Below are positions 6,922 through 12,592 of a stretch of 12,592 nucleotides of DNA, in pieces (the stretch's first letter is position 1; every line of letters starts with the position of its first letter). The notes under the pieces were generated by a model that saw only the letters and a program-made list of their open reading frames with translations, did not search any database and was not told the origin of the DNA. The stretch lies in assembly GCA_946885425.1 (NCBI GenBank), contig CAMPGJ010000022.1:1-12592 (forward strand), read 5' to 3'. The position numbers and the translations under genes were made by a program. Origin of the DNA: an uncultured bacterium. Its GTDB lineage: Bacteria; Patescibacteria; Microgenomatia; Levybacterales; UBA12049.

Positions 6922-7725
6922 TTAGATATACGGTAAGCCACCCAAAGATGAATACTGTTCATTAAGCTCTTTCAATACAAGCATATCTTTGTCACTTAAT
7001 TCAAAATCAAACACATCAATATTTTCATTTATGTGTTCTCTCTGATTAGCCTTAGGTAAAGGACAGATGCCTAGCTGCAAATTCCATCGGATAAGAATCT
7101 GAGCAGGGGTTTTATGGTACTTCTCCGCTATCTGCCGAAGCGTCATATCATCAAGTCTTTTTGTTCGGGTTAAGGGACTATATGCTTGTATTATTATTTT
7201 TTTGTCTTTGCAGTATTTAAGCATTGCTTCACTATAGCCAAATGGACTCCATTCAATTTGATTTACCGTAGGTACTTCTCCACTAGCCTCAATAAGCTGA
7301 TCTATAAGGTTTGTGGAATAATTACTTACTCCAATATCTTTTATTAATCCTTCTTTTTTTGCTTTTATAAGCCCCTCCCAGAGCTCTTCACCTGCACCCG
7401 TAGGAGGCGGTCGATGGATTAACATAAGATCTGCATACTCTATATCTAATTCCTTTAGATTTGATTTTGTCCTCTCATATGCATCATCCGTTTCCTCTAC
7501 TTTTGTCTCAATATAGATACTTTCACGGACAAGCTTACTCTTCTTGAGCCCCTCACCTATTCCAGGTTGCGTACCATAATCACTTGACGTATCAATGAGA
7601 GGATACCCCTGCTCCAGAGCATACGCAACTATTTCGGCAGTATCATGTGTTAATTGCCATGTTCCCAGACCTATCACAGGCATCATTCTCCCCGTATGTA
7701 ATTGCAGGGTTGAATCTTCATCCAT
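6922..7725 (-). CDS. Aldo/keto reductase (NADPH-dependent)
   Basis: This 267-residue single-domain TIM-barrel enzyme reduces aldehydes and ketones with NAD(P)H. The N-terminal motif MPVIGLGTWQL begins at 15. The catalytic tetrad is D45, Y50, K75 and H104, in LIDTSSDYG, ETKVEE and LIHRPPP, so the active site looks complete. GVSNYS and the NQIEWSPF segment match the barrel core, and LPKANQREHINENI near the C-terminus matches the cofactor phosphate-binding loop. It is close in length to the bacterial 2,5-diketogluconate reductase/methylglyoxal reductase group, but the substrate cannot be assigned. Unlike most genes here it has a Shine-Dalgarno site, AAGGTAG at 7729-7735, 3 bases from the ATG. 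It is divergent from the subtilase gene across 53 bases. Confidence 0.95.
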   Translation of the reverse strand: MDEDSTLQLHTGRMMPVIGLGTWQLTHDTAEIVAYALEQGYPLIDTSSDYGTQPGIGEGLKKSKLVRESIYIETKVEETDDAYERTKSNLKELDIEYADLMLIHRPPPTGAGEELWEGLIKAKKEGLIKDIGVSNYSTNLIDQLIEASGEVPTVNQIEWSPFGYSEAMLKYCKDKKIIIQAYSPLTRTKRLDDMTLRQIAEKYHKTPAQILIRWNLQLGICPLPKANQREHINENIDVFDFELSDKDMLVLKELNEQYSSLGGLPYI

Positions 7726-7778
7726 AATCTACCTTAAGTCTAATACACTAGATGAAGATAATATTATGAAACCTGTAA

Positions 7779-9512
7779 ATGTTTGAAAAGAAGATCAAAT
7801 CCTTGCATTCACGTAGGTTAACGGATAGCATTATATATATGCACGAAAATCAACAGACAGTATCAGAAAATATTAAACAACATAAGATCATCTATCTTGC
7901 CTACGGACTTCTCCTTCTCTTCATTCCCCTTGTCCTTTTTGTTAGTAAAGAACGGATAAATAATCCACCGGAAATACTTTTAGCGCCTACTCCACTACCC
8001 AACCATAAAAGCAACCGTGTAGAAGGACAAATTACGCTCAAATTTAAACAAGGCATAACAGAAGAACAAATTAACCAGGCTCTTATACAGCATAACGCAC
8101 TGATAGTTAGCAGAAACCCACAAATTAACTGGATCGCTATTCAGGTTCCTGAAGATCAGACAGATACTATGCTGGAAAAGCTAACCAATAATAATCTGGT
8201 GGAAAAAGCAGAACCAAATTATATATACCACAGCGCATCAGTTCCCAATGATCCTATGTATGGAAAACAATATCATCTAAAAAACACAGGACAAACCATA
8301 AATAATGTAAAGGGTACGGCAGGGGCTGATATTAACATAGAACAGGCATGGGACATCACACAAGGTAATGGAATAAAAGTAGCCCTTGTTGATAGTGGTA
8401 TCAACCTGAACCATGAAGATTTGCAAGACAAAGTAATAGCACAAAAATCATTTATCCAGGGAGATACAAGTGTCGAAGACGGTGCCGGACATGGAACAAA
8501 TGACGCCGGCATACTCGCAGCAACTGCTAATAATAGCTTAGGAGTGACAGGCGTATGCCCTGGCTGCAAACTCATCATTGCCAGAGCCACAGACGATGAT
8601 GCCAATGGTACAACTGCAAGCATAGCAAATAGCATAACATGGGCTGCAGATCAGGGAGCACAAATAATCAATATGAGTCTAGGTGGTGATGAACCCGGGC
8701 AGCAAATAGAAGATGCAGTTACATACGCACTACAAAAAGGAGCTATTCTTGTAGCAGCCGCTGGAAACTGCGGAGATGAAGATTATGCAGACAGCTACTG
8801 TGATTCACAAAACCCTAAATTTTATCCGGCAGCCTATGATGGAGTTATCTCGGTTACAGCTACTGATAATACTGATAAACGATATATAAAAGCAAGTTAT
8901 GGAACTTGGGTTAAGATTGCAGCGCCAGGGTTTGCTATATTTGCTACTATCCCCAATCATGAACATACCCAGACTGATAACAGAAATTATGACTTTTATT
9001 CCGGAACATCTCAAGCGGCACCTCAAGTGAGTGGCGTACTGGCTCTTCTTTTAGCTACAGGTTTGTCACGTGATGCTGCTATAGAGAGGATGTATACTAC
9101 TGCTGAGAAAATACAAGGTACTGGAACATCCTGGCAATATGGAAGGCTTGACGCAGGCAAAGCACTTGCTCAGGCAGCACCCACCACTACACTGGTCCCT
9201 ACGCAAGTAATTCAACAACCTACCCAAGCGCCCTCACCAAATCCTACAGCAATTTCACTCCCTTCAGAACAACCAGTACCAACAGTTGCACAACCAACTC
9301 AACCGCAAGAAATAAATCCCACATGTGCTTTCGCCACATTAGGAGGACAACCATGTATTACTCCAAGTGTTGCGGCACCACCAGCCATCTCAGATGTACC
9401 CCCTGCAGCACAAGATCCTCTGCCTAATCCGGCACAAACAGGAGTAAACAATACTGATGGATTATTTGGATTTCTTCTTTTGCTTATCCAATTACTTCTC
9501 TCACTTTTTTAA
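7779..9512 (+). CDS. Membrane-anchored subtilisin-like serine protease (S8) with propeptide and Pro/Thr/Gln linker
   Basis: The protein has 577 residues. A short cytoplasmic start leads to a hydrophobic helix at about 37-56 (signal peptide or anchor). An inhibitor I9/fervidolysin-like propeptide follows (about 81-150, VEGQITLKF to VEKAEPNYIY). The thermitase-like catalytic domain runs from about 155 to 465, with D205 (VALVDSG), H238 (GHGT), oxyanion N330 (AAAGNCG) and S411 (SGTSQAAPQVSG). All catalytic residues are present. Pairs C260/C263 and C331/C341 could form disulfides outside the cell. After it comes a linker of about 90 residues rich in Pro, Thr and Gln, then a hydrophobic C-terminal end (about 561-577), so both ends may touch the membrane. 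A second possible start is ATG at 7839, which keeps the signal helix. TATTAT at 7762-7767 would give a 5-base leader to the first ATG. Confidence 0.94.
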   Translation: MFEKKIKSLHSRRLTDSIIYMHENQQTVSENIKQHKIIYLAYGLLLLFIPLVLFVSKERINNPPEILLAPTPLPNHKSNRVEGQITLKFKQGITEEQINQALIQHNALIVSRNPQINWIAIQVPEDQTDTMLEKLTNNNLVEKAEPNYIYHSASVPNDPMYGKQYHLKNTGQTINNVKGTAGADINIEQAWDITQGNGIKVALVDSGINLNHEDLQDKVIAQKSFIQGDTSVEDGAGHGTNDAGILAATANNSLGVTGVCPGCKLIIARATDDDANGTTASIANSITWAADQGAQIINMSLGGDEPGQQIEDAVTYALQKGAILVAAAGNCGDEDYADSYCDSQNPKFYPAAYDGVISVTATDNTDKRYIKASYGTWVKIAAPGFAIFATIPNHEHTQTDNRNYDFYSGTSQAAPQVSGVLALLLATGLSRDAAIERMYTTAEKIQGTGTSWQYGRLDAGKALAQAAPTTTLVPTQVIQQPTQAPSPNPTAISLPSEQPVPTVAQPTQPQEINPTCAFATLGGQPCITPSVAAPPAISDVPPAAQDPLPNPAQTGVNNTDGLFGFLLLLIQLLLSLF

Positions 9513-9543
9513 AAATATGTGGAATGAGTATATATAGAAGAGG

Positions 9544-10074
9544 TTAATGCTCATGTTTACTCTTCTCGTCCAAGTGATGATTTTTATGCAATCCTTCGTA
9601 CAGATGATGTGAAAACACAACAAACCCGATATATGCCTCTATATATTTTCTCCCTGCTTCTACATCATCAACAGCATAGTCTTTTGTTTGAACAAGGCGT
9701 TCAAAGCGTTTTTTCAGTTCCTCTTCAACACTATCCTCAATCATATCAATAAAAGCATGTGCATCACCCGTACCAATTGATTGTTCTGCTTGTTGGACAA
9801 TAGGATCTAGCTTTCCTTCTGGCTTGAGGCCGGTAAATCCTTCGCCTTCGCCCGCGCGGTGCAAGCGGACTGCAGTTTCATAAAACCAGAAATCGGCAGC
9901 TTCTTGTGCTTCGTTGCCATATTCTCTTGCAGCCAAAACCTTTTCGAATACTCTCTTTATTTCTCCTTCTGCCTCAGCAGGTAACCAAATAAGTACATAA
10001 TTAATATTCCCTGATTCAAGTGCCTTCTTGGCGGCTAATACAACTGGACCATTTAAAGTATCACAATGTGGCAT
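9544..10074 (-). CDS. DUF6448-type protein with internal 81-residue duplication
   Basis: The start is set to ATG at 10072-10074, giving 176 residues, because AAAGGAG lies 6 bases upstream; an in-frame TTG at 10092 is less likely. The sequence MPHCDTLNGPVV and the later LHRAGEGEGFTGLKP are the pattern I associate with DUF6448, a family of unknown function. The protein is almost all helix, acidic, soluble, and lacks a signal peptide. Residues about 9-77 and 90-161 are two copies of one unit with a constant offset of 81 and no gaps. For example, P10/P91, G22/G103, E36/E117, F43-E44/F124-E125, Y52/Y133 and E58/E139 correspond. The C-terminus is histidine-rich (HH at 156-157, then HKNHH and HEH), so metal binding is possible but unproven. 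The gene converges on the subtilase gene. Confidence 0.85.
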   Translation of the reverse strand: MPHCDTLNGPVVLAAKKALESGNINYVLIWLPAEAEGEIKRVFEKVLAAREYGNEAQEAADFWFYETAVRLHRAGEGEGFTGLKPEGKLDPIVQQAEQSIGTGDAHAFIDMIEDSVEEELKKRFERLVQTKDYAVDDVEAGRKYIEAYIGFVVFSHHLYEGLHKNHHLDEKSKHEH

Positions 10075-10080
10075 ATAATT

Positions 10081-10134
10081 CTCCTTTAGCAAAAGTATAC
10101 CAGGTTGCTGGTAAAGTGCCGTGATTTAAATCAC
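10081..10134 (-). promoter_or_regulatory. CRP/FNR-like palindrome, -10 and strong SD before the DUF6448-type gene
   Basis: GTGATTTAAATCAC (10121-10134) is a perfect 14-base palindrome of the form GTGA-N6-TCAC, the core shared by CRP/FNR-family sites. On the minus strand, TATACT (10099-10094) is a good -10 and would start transcription near 10087. The palindrome centre then lies at about -40.5, close to the -41.5 of class II activator promoters, and no consensus -35 exists. AAAGGAG (10087-10081) is the Shine-Dalgarno site. The regulator itself is not in this window. Confidence 0.55.
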
Positions 10135-10142
10135 TTGAAGCT

Positions 10143-10514
10143 TTAATTCAATTTATTATTGGTGTATTTCTCAGCAAGATCAATTAACTCGTCAGTCTCA
10201 AAAGGCTTGGCCAGAAATCCATCTGCCCCTACTCTGAGCGCATGTCTCTTCGCGGAAGGATGAGCAGAGATCATAACAATAGGTATAGACTTTGTTTTGG
10301 CATCAGACTTAAGCTTTTGGCAAATAATTCTTCCATCAGCTCCTGACATAAGAATATCTAAAAAGATGAGATCCGGATTAAACCTATTTACCTTTTGATA
10401 AGTCTCTTCACCCCGCAGAGTAGCACTAACCTCATATCCATACTCTTCGAGCATCAATGAAAGCGCATCAACAATCCCTTCATCATCATCAACAACAAGA
10501 ATCTTCTTAATCAT
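10143..10514 (-). CDS. Stand-alone response-regulator receiver (CheY-like)
   Basis: This 123-residue protein is a single receiver domain with no output domain. The acidic pocket is DDDE (9-12), the phosphoacceptor is D53 (FLDI), the switch Ser is S83 (MISAHP) and the conserved Lys is K103 (AKPF). All residues needed for phosphorylation are present. Such proteins act through protein-protein contact, as CheY or Spo0F do, or as relay pieces. No kinase gene adjoins it; the only kinase in the window is at 1908-2972. It is followed after 50 bases by the CRP/FNR-like palindrome region and the DUF6448-type gene. On the minus strand, TATTAT (10531-10526) would give a leader of about 5 bases before the ATG, and no Shine-Dalgarno site is visible. 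The upstream neighbour is divergent. Confidence 0.95.
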   Translation of the reverse strand: MIKKILVVDDDEGIVDALSLMLEEYGYEVSATLRGEETYQKVNRFNPDLIFLDILMSGADGRIICQKLKSDAKTKSIPIVMISAHPSAKRHALRVGADGFLAKPFETDELIDLAEKYTNNKLN

Positions 10515-10571
10515 ATACTTATTGGATAATACAAAATAAATATAAGAATTATGTAAGAAAGAGCTCCGCTG

Positions 10572-11711
10572 TTGGCCTCAAACGGACCCCTCTTGGTTCT
10601 AAATAAAGAACTACGAGGGGGCAAGCCTAGGCATTACAACTTATTGCAAAATGATTGCGGAGTGGTATATAGTACTCTCATGCCTACTGTGCAACCACCC
10701 CAACAATTTCTCGATGATTTTATCAGTCAAGCAAAACATGCAAGAACAAGGATTTTTATTCAATCAATGATCTTTGAAAGAGGAAATGCTCTGAGTAAGC
10801 TGGAACCAATAATACTTCAGAAAGCGAAAGAAGGACTAGATGTACGTGTCACTATTGATTGGGTAGCGGGAAGATACGTCCATGATGATCTGAGTGTCCT
10901 TCCCCCGCTTAGTCCTTCAAAAAGGGCATATAAGGCCAAAGTACACAAAGAAAACAGTGCCTTGATAGAACGATGGACAAAAAATGGTGTTGTATTTACC
11001 CACACGAATATCCCTAATTTTTTGCTCTCCCCACTAACTATTCTCCGGAGAAACCATAGTAAGCTTTTTATAATTGATGATAGCGCAGCCTGGATTGGCG
11101 GAGTTAACCTCTTCGATGTAGCCATGGGATGGATCGATTTTATGGTGAAATTTACTGACACATCTACTATAGCCCCGCTCTCCCATCAATATGGCAAGGT
11201 AAACCATAATCGCCCAGCCGACAATTACTCTGTTCAATGCACCCCCAAGAATAAGCTTCTTATTGATGCAGGAAGAATTGGAGACTCTCTCATTTATGCT
11301 GAAGCTATTGACTGTATTAAACAAGCAAAACAAACAATTATTTTTGCATCGCAATTCCTCCCCGATCATGATTTATTACACGAGCTTATAAAAGCTTCAA
11401 AGCGTGGAATAACTATCACTGTTATTACTTCCAACAAAGATTATAAACTCTTTCAAACCCTCCCCTACAAACCTTTTTATAATTTCAGCAAACATGAACT
11501 GGATAAATTCAACATAGAAATTGTACACCAAAGAACAAAAGTGCACGCTAAACTCATCATTGTAGATAATAAAGTAGCCATGTTCGGATCCCACAACTTC
11601 GTCCACAGCGGAGCAATATTAGGGACTGAAGAAATAGCTATGAGGACTGAAGAAGCCGGATTAGTGAAGCAACTAAAAGACTTTATCAACTCAAACACCT
11701 CTACCTCATAA
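10572..11711 (+). CDS. Phospholipase D/cardiolipin synthase-family protein (ClsB-like, soluble)
   Basis: This 379-residue protein has two HKD motifs: H162-x-K164-x4-D169 followed by GG (176-177), and H325-x-K327-x4-D332 followed by GSHN (339-342). Both halves of the PLD active site are therefore intact. The family transfers phosphatidyl groups (cardiolipin synthesis) or cleaves phosphodiesters. No membrane helix is visible, so it resembles ClsB-type rather than ClsA-type enzymes. The start is uncertain. The longest frame begins at TTG 10572, with AAAGAG 8 bases upstream; a second TTG is at 10593, and the first in-frame ATG (10680) would remove part of the first conserved strand. A strong hairpin lies over the first 50 bases of the frame. 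The gene is divergent from the receiver gene across 57 bases. Nuclease function is an alternative. Confidence 0.9.
   Translation: MASNGPLLVLNKELRGGKPRHYNLLQNDCGVVYSTLMPTVQPPQQFLDDFISQAKHARTRIFIQSMIFERGNALSKLEPIILQKAKEGLDVRVTIDWVAGRYVHDDLSVLPPLSPSKRAYKAKVHKENSALIERWTKNGVVFTHTNIPNFLLSPLTILRRNHSKLFIIDDSAAWIGGVNLFDVAMGWIDFMVKFTDTSTIAPLSHQYGKVNHNRPADNYSVQCTPKNKLLIDAGRIGDSLIYAEAIDCIKQAKQTIIFASQFLPDHDLLHELIKASKRGITITVITSNKDYKLFQTLPYKPFYNFSKHELDKFNIEIVHQRTKVHAKLIIVDNKVAMFGSHNFVHSGAILGTEEIAMRTEEAGLVKQLKDFINSNTSTS
10587..10620 (+). promoter_or_regulatory. Strong stem-loop over the start region of the PLD-type gene
   Basis: CCCCTC (10587-10592) pairs with GAGGGG (10615-10620), and GTTCT (10596-10600) pairs with AGAAC (10607-10611). 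A symmetric 3x3 internal loop separates the two helices, and AAATAA closes the top. The helix lies 15 bases after the likely TTG start and encloses the second TTG candidate (10593). It could limit translation or mark a longer 5' leader. It lacks a T-run on the plus strand, so it is not a terminator. Confidence 0.5.
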
Positions 11712-11762
11712 ATATAGCTTAATTTTCAATTTGAAATGAAATCCTAATTTTAATTTTAAGAG

Positions 11763-11782
11763 ATTCTGGACGCCGCCAGAAT
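11763..11782. repeat. REP-like hairpin in the PLD-pfpI spacer
   Basis: ATTCTGG (11763-11769) and CCAGAAT (11776-11782) form a 7-base stem around a GC-rich 6-base loop, followed by gACG. Dispersed elements of this shape, ending in GAATGACG, are common in many bacterial genomes. It lies between the two converging genes and is followed on the plus strand by T-rich sequence, so it may also help end PLD transcription. Only one copy is in the window. Confidence 0.5.
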
Positions 11783-11801
11783 GACGATTCTTTAGTTATT
11801 T

Positions 11802-11837
11802 TCTCAACTCTCAACTCTCAATTTCTCAATTCTCAAT
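11802..11837. repeat. Heptamer tandem array TCTCAAY, about five copies
   Basis: Five copies of TCTCAAC or TCTCAAT lie at 11802-11808, 11809-11815, 11816-11822, 11824-11830 and 11831-11837, with one extra T after the third. The array ends 5 bases before the stop codon of the PfpI-type gene. No coding use is seen. Confidence 0.8.
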
Positions 11838-11842
11838 TCAAA

Positions 11843-12421
11843 TTACATGGCCACGTAACTACCGTGCTTCCTCTGCAGATTCTCAGAGAAAAGCTTGAGC
11901 ATCTCTTTATTAAACTCTGGAATATCTGAAGGCTGCCTACTGCTCACCCAATTTGCATATCTTACCACTTCCTTATCTACCCAATTGCCTCCTGCATTAC
12001 GGATATCATCCTGAATCGTATAATAGCTAGTCAATGTTTTTCCCCGGATCAAACCTGCTGAAACAAGCAACCATGGGGCGTGACAAATAAAAGAAATCGG
12101 CTTACCATCCTTATCCATATTTTTTACAAACTCCTGAGCTCTGCGCTCTGAGCGGAGATTATCTGCATTGAAGGCTCCCCCAGGAAGCAACAATGCATCA
12201 AACCTATCTGGATTAGCATATTCCAATGGAAGATCAACATGAACACTCTTTCCTTTTTCTGTATGATTCAAACCCTGAATGGAATCGCTATCCTTGGGTG
12301 AAATGACTAATGTATCTGCTCCTACCTGATCAAGAGCAGCCCTAGGCTCAACCAATTCTGATTCCTCAAACCCATCAGTCGCCATAATCGCCACTTTTAA
12401 ACCACGTAAATCATATTCCAT
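11843..12421 (-). CDS. PfpI/DJ-1-family protein (class I glutamine amidotransferase-like)
   Basis: This 192-residue protein is the usual single-domain length for the PfpI/YhbO branch of the DJ-1 superfamily. Key residues are present: E19 in GFEESEL, C113-H114 in FICHAPW (the nucleophile elbow), and the LLPGG segment at 78-82. The later TSYYTIQDDIRNAGGNWVD and WVSSRQPSDIPEFNKEM segments match the Pyrococcus PfpI pattern. Members have been described as intracellular peptidases, glyoxalases or protein deglycases and as stress proteins, and the true activity is debated. There is no signal peptide. The ATG is preceded by a weak TAGGTG. Repeat spacers lie on both sides, and no operon partner is visible in the window. 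Confidence 0.94.
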   Translation of the reverse strand: MEYDLRGLKVAIMATDGFEESELVEPRAALDQVGADTLVISPKDSDSIQGLNHTEKGKSVHVDLPLEYANPDRFDALLLPGGAFNADNLRSERRAQEFVKNMDKDGKPISFICHAPWLLVSAGLIRGKTLTSYYTIQDDIRNAGGNWVDKEVVRYANWVSSRQPSDIPEFNKEMLKLFSENLQRKHGSYVAM

Positions 12422-12504
12422 GCACCTACATTAAATAACGGATATAAATATTGCTTTAAGAGGATGTTGGGGATGTGTAAGAAAGAATATAAACTAATTG
12501 TTAA

Positions 12505-12526
12505 ATGGTTGGATGGTTGGATGGTT
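12505..12526. repeat. Octamer tandem repeat ATGGTTGG, 2.75 copies
   Basis: ATGGTTGG is repeated at 12505-12512 and 12513-12520, then continues as ATGGTT to 12526. The last unit (ATGGTT) is an inverted match to AACCAT at 12531-12536, with AAAG between them, so the junction with the next array can fold into a 6-base stem. Confidence 0.75.
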
Positions 12527-12532
12527 AAAGAA

Positions 12533-12592
12533 CCATGTAGCCATGTAGCCATGTAGCCATGTAGCCATGTAGCCATGTAGCCATGTAGCCAT
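12533..12592. repeat. Octamer tandem repeat CCATGTAG, 7.5 copies, running off the window
   Basis: Perfect copies of CCATGTAG start at 12533 and continue without a mismatch to the right edge at 12592, so the true copy number is unknown. Unlike CRISPR, it has no spacers. The 8-base period does not match codon length, so a coding role is unlikely. The region 12422-12504 between it and the PfpI-type gene shows only AT-rich upstream sequence. Confidence 0.9.

Noticed and set aside
8273..8635. Minus-strand open frame of 120 codons inside the subtilase gene
   Set aside because: It lies antisense to the catalytic core, whose triad motifs are clear on the plus strand. The antisense protein shows no recognisable domain.
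10075..10092. Upstream TTG start for the DUF6448-type gene
   Set aside because: The strong AAAGGAG lies inside that extension and is correctly spaced for the ATG at 10074, where the conserved MPHCDT sequence begins.
1908..10514. Cognate pair of the histidine kinase and the lone receiver
   Set aside because: They are more than 7 kb apart in separate transcription units, and nothing in the sequence links their specificity.
11397..11698. Minus-strand open frames under the PLD-type gene
   Set aside because: They are shadows of the second HKD half, which is clearly coding on the plus strand.
12533..12592. CRISPR array at the right edge
   Set aside because: The units are 8 bases long, directly adjacent and without spacers, so this is a simple tandem repeat.

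Overview
This is an AT-rich bacterial window that uses the standard bacterial code. TGA ends the histidine kinase gene, and TGG encodes the tryptophans in the trehalose-phosphate synthase motifs. It holds thirteen protein genes, twelve complete and one cut by the left edge. No RNA gene, insertion sequence or CRISPR array was seen, and every intergenic gap is under 200 bases. Several things together suggest a member of the candidate phyla radiation (Patescibacteria, perhaps the Microgenomates side): compact packing, few Shine-Dalgarno sites, a surface subtilase with a Pro/Thr/Gln linker, and short tandem-repeat spacers. This is an impression from gene style, not a phylogenetic result.

Left block, all minus strand, transcribed right to left: an aldo/keto reductase (7725-6922), an M32 carboxypeptidase (6900-5383), a 108-residue unknown protein (5375-5049), an ArsR-type repressor (4989-4684) with an FAD/NAD(P)H oxidoreductase (4674-3958), an AlkA-like DNA glycosylase (3888-2974), a DUF4118-type membrane histidine kinase (2972-1908), and a membrane-anchored trehalose-6-phosphate synthase with its own extracytoplasmic sensor and HAMP domain (1824 to beyond the left edge). 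Several junctions are nearly zero-spaced, so these are probably a few short operons.

Right block, mixed strands: a secreted or anchored subtilase (7779-9512, plus), a DUF6448-type protein built from two tandem copies of one helical unit (10074-9544, minus) behind a likely CRP/FNR-type site, a lone receiver protein (10514-10143, minus), a soluble phospholipase D/cardiolipin synthase-type protein (10572-11711, plus), and a PfpI/DJ-1-type protein (12421-11843, minus). The spacers flanking the last gene carry a REP-like hairpin, a heptamer array, and two different octamer arrays, one of which runs off the right edge.

The shared theme is response to the environment and damage: osmoprotectant synthesis, alkylation repair, carbonyl detoxification and protein quality control, with a repressor, kinase and receiver as sensors. 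That theme is inferred from families. The most notable items are the sensor-HAMP-glycosyltransferase fusion, the recurring -10 elements that sit almost on the start codons (possible leaderless mRNAs), the ungapped 81-residue duplication in the DUF6448-type protein with a palindrome centred near -40.5, and the twin-palindrome operator overlapping the arsR start codon.
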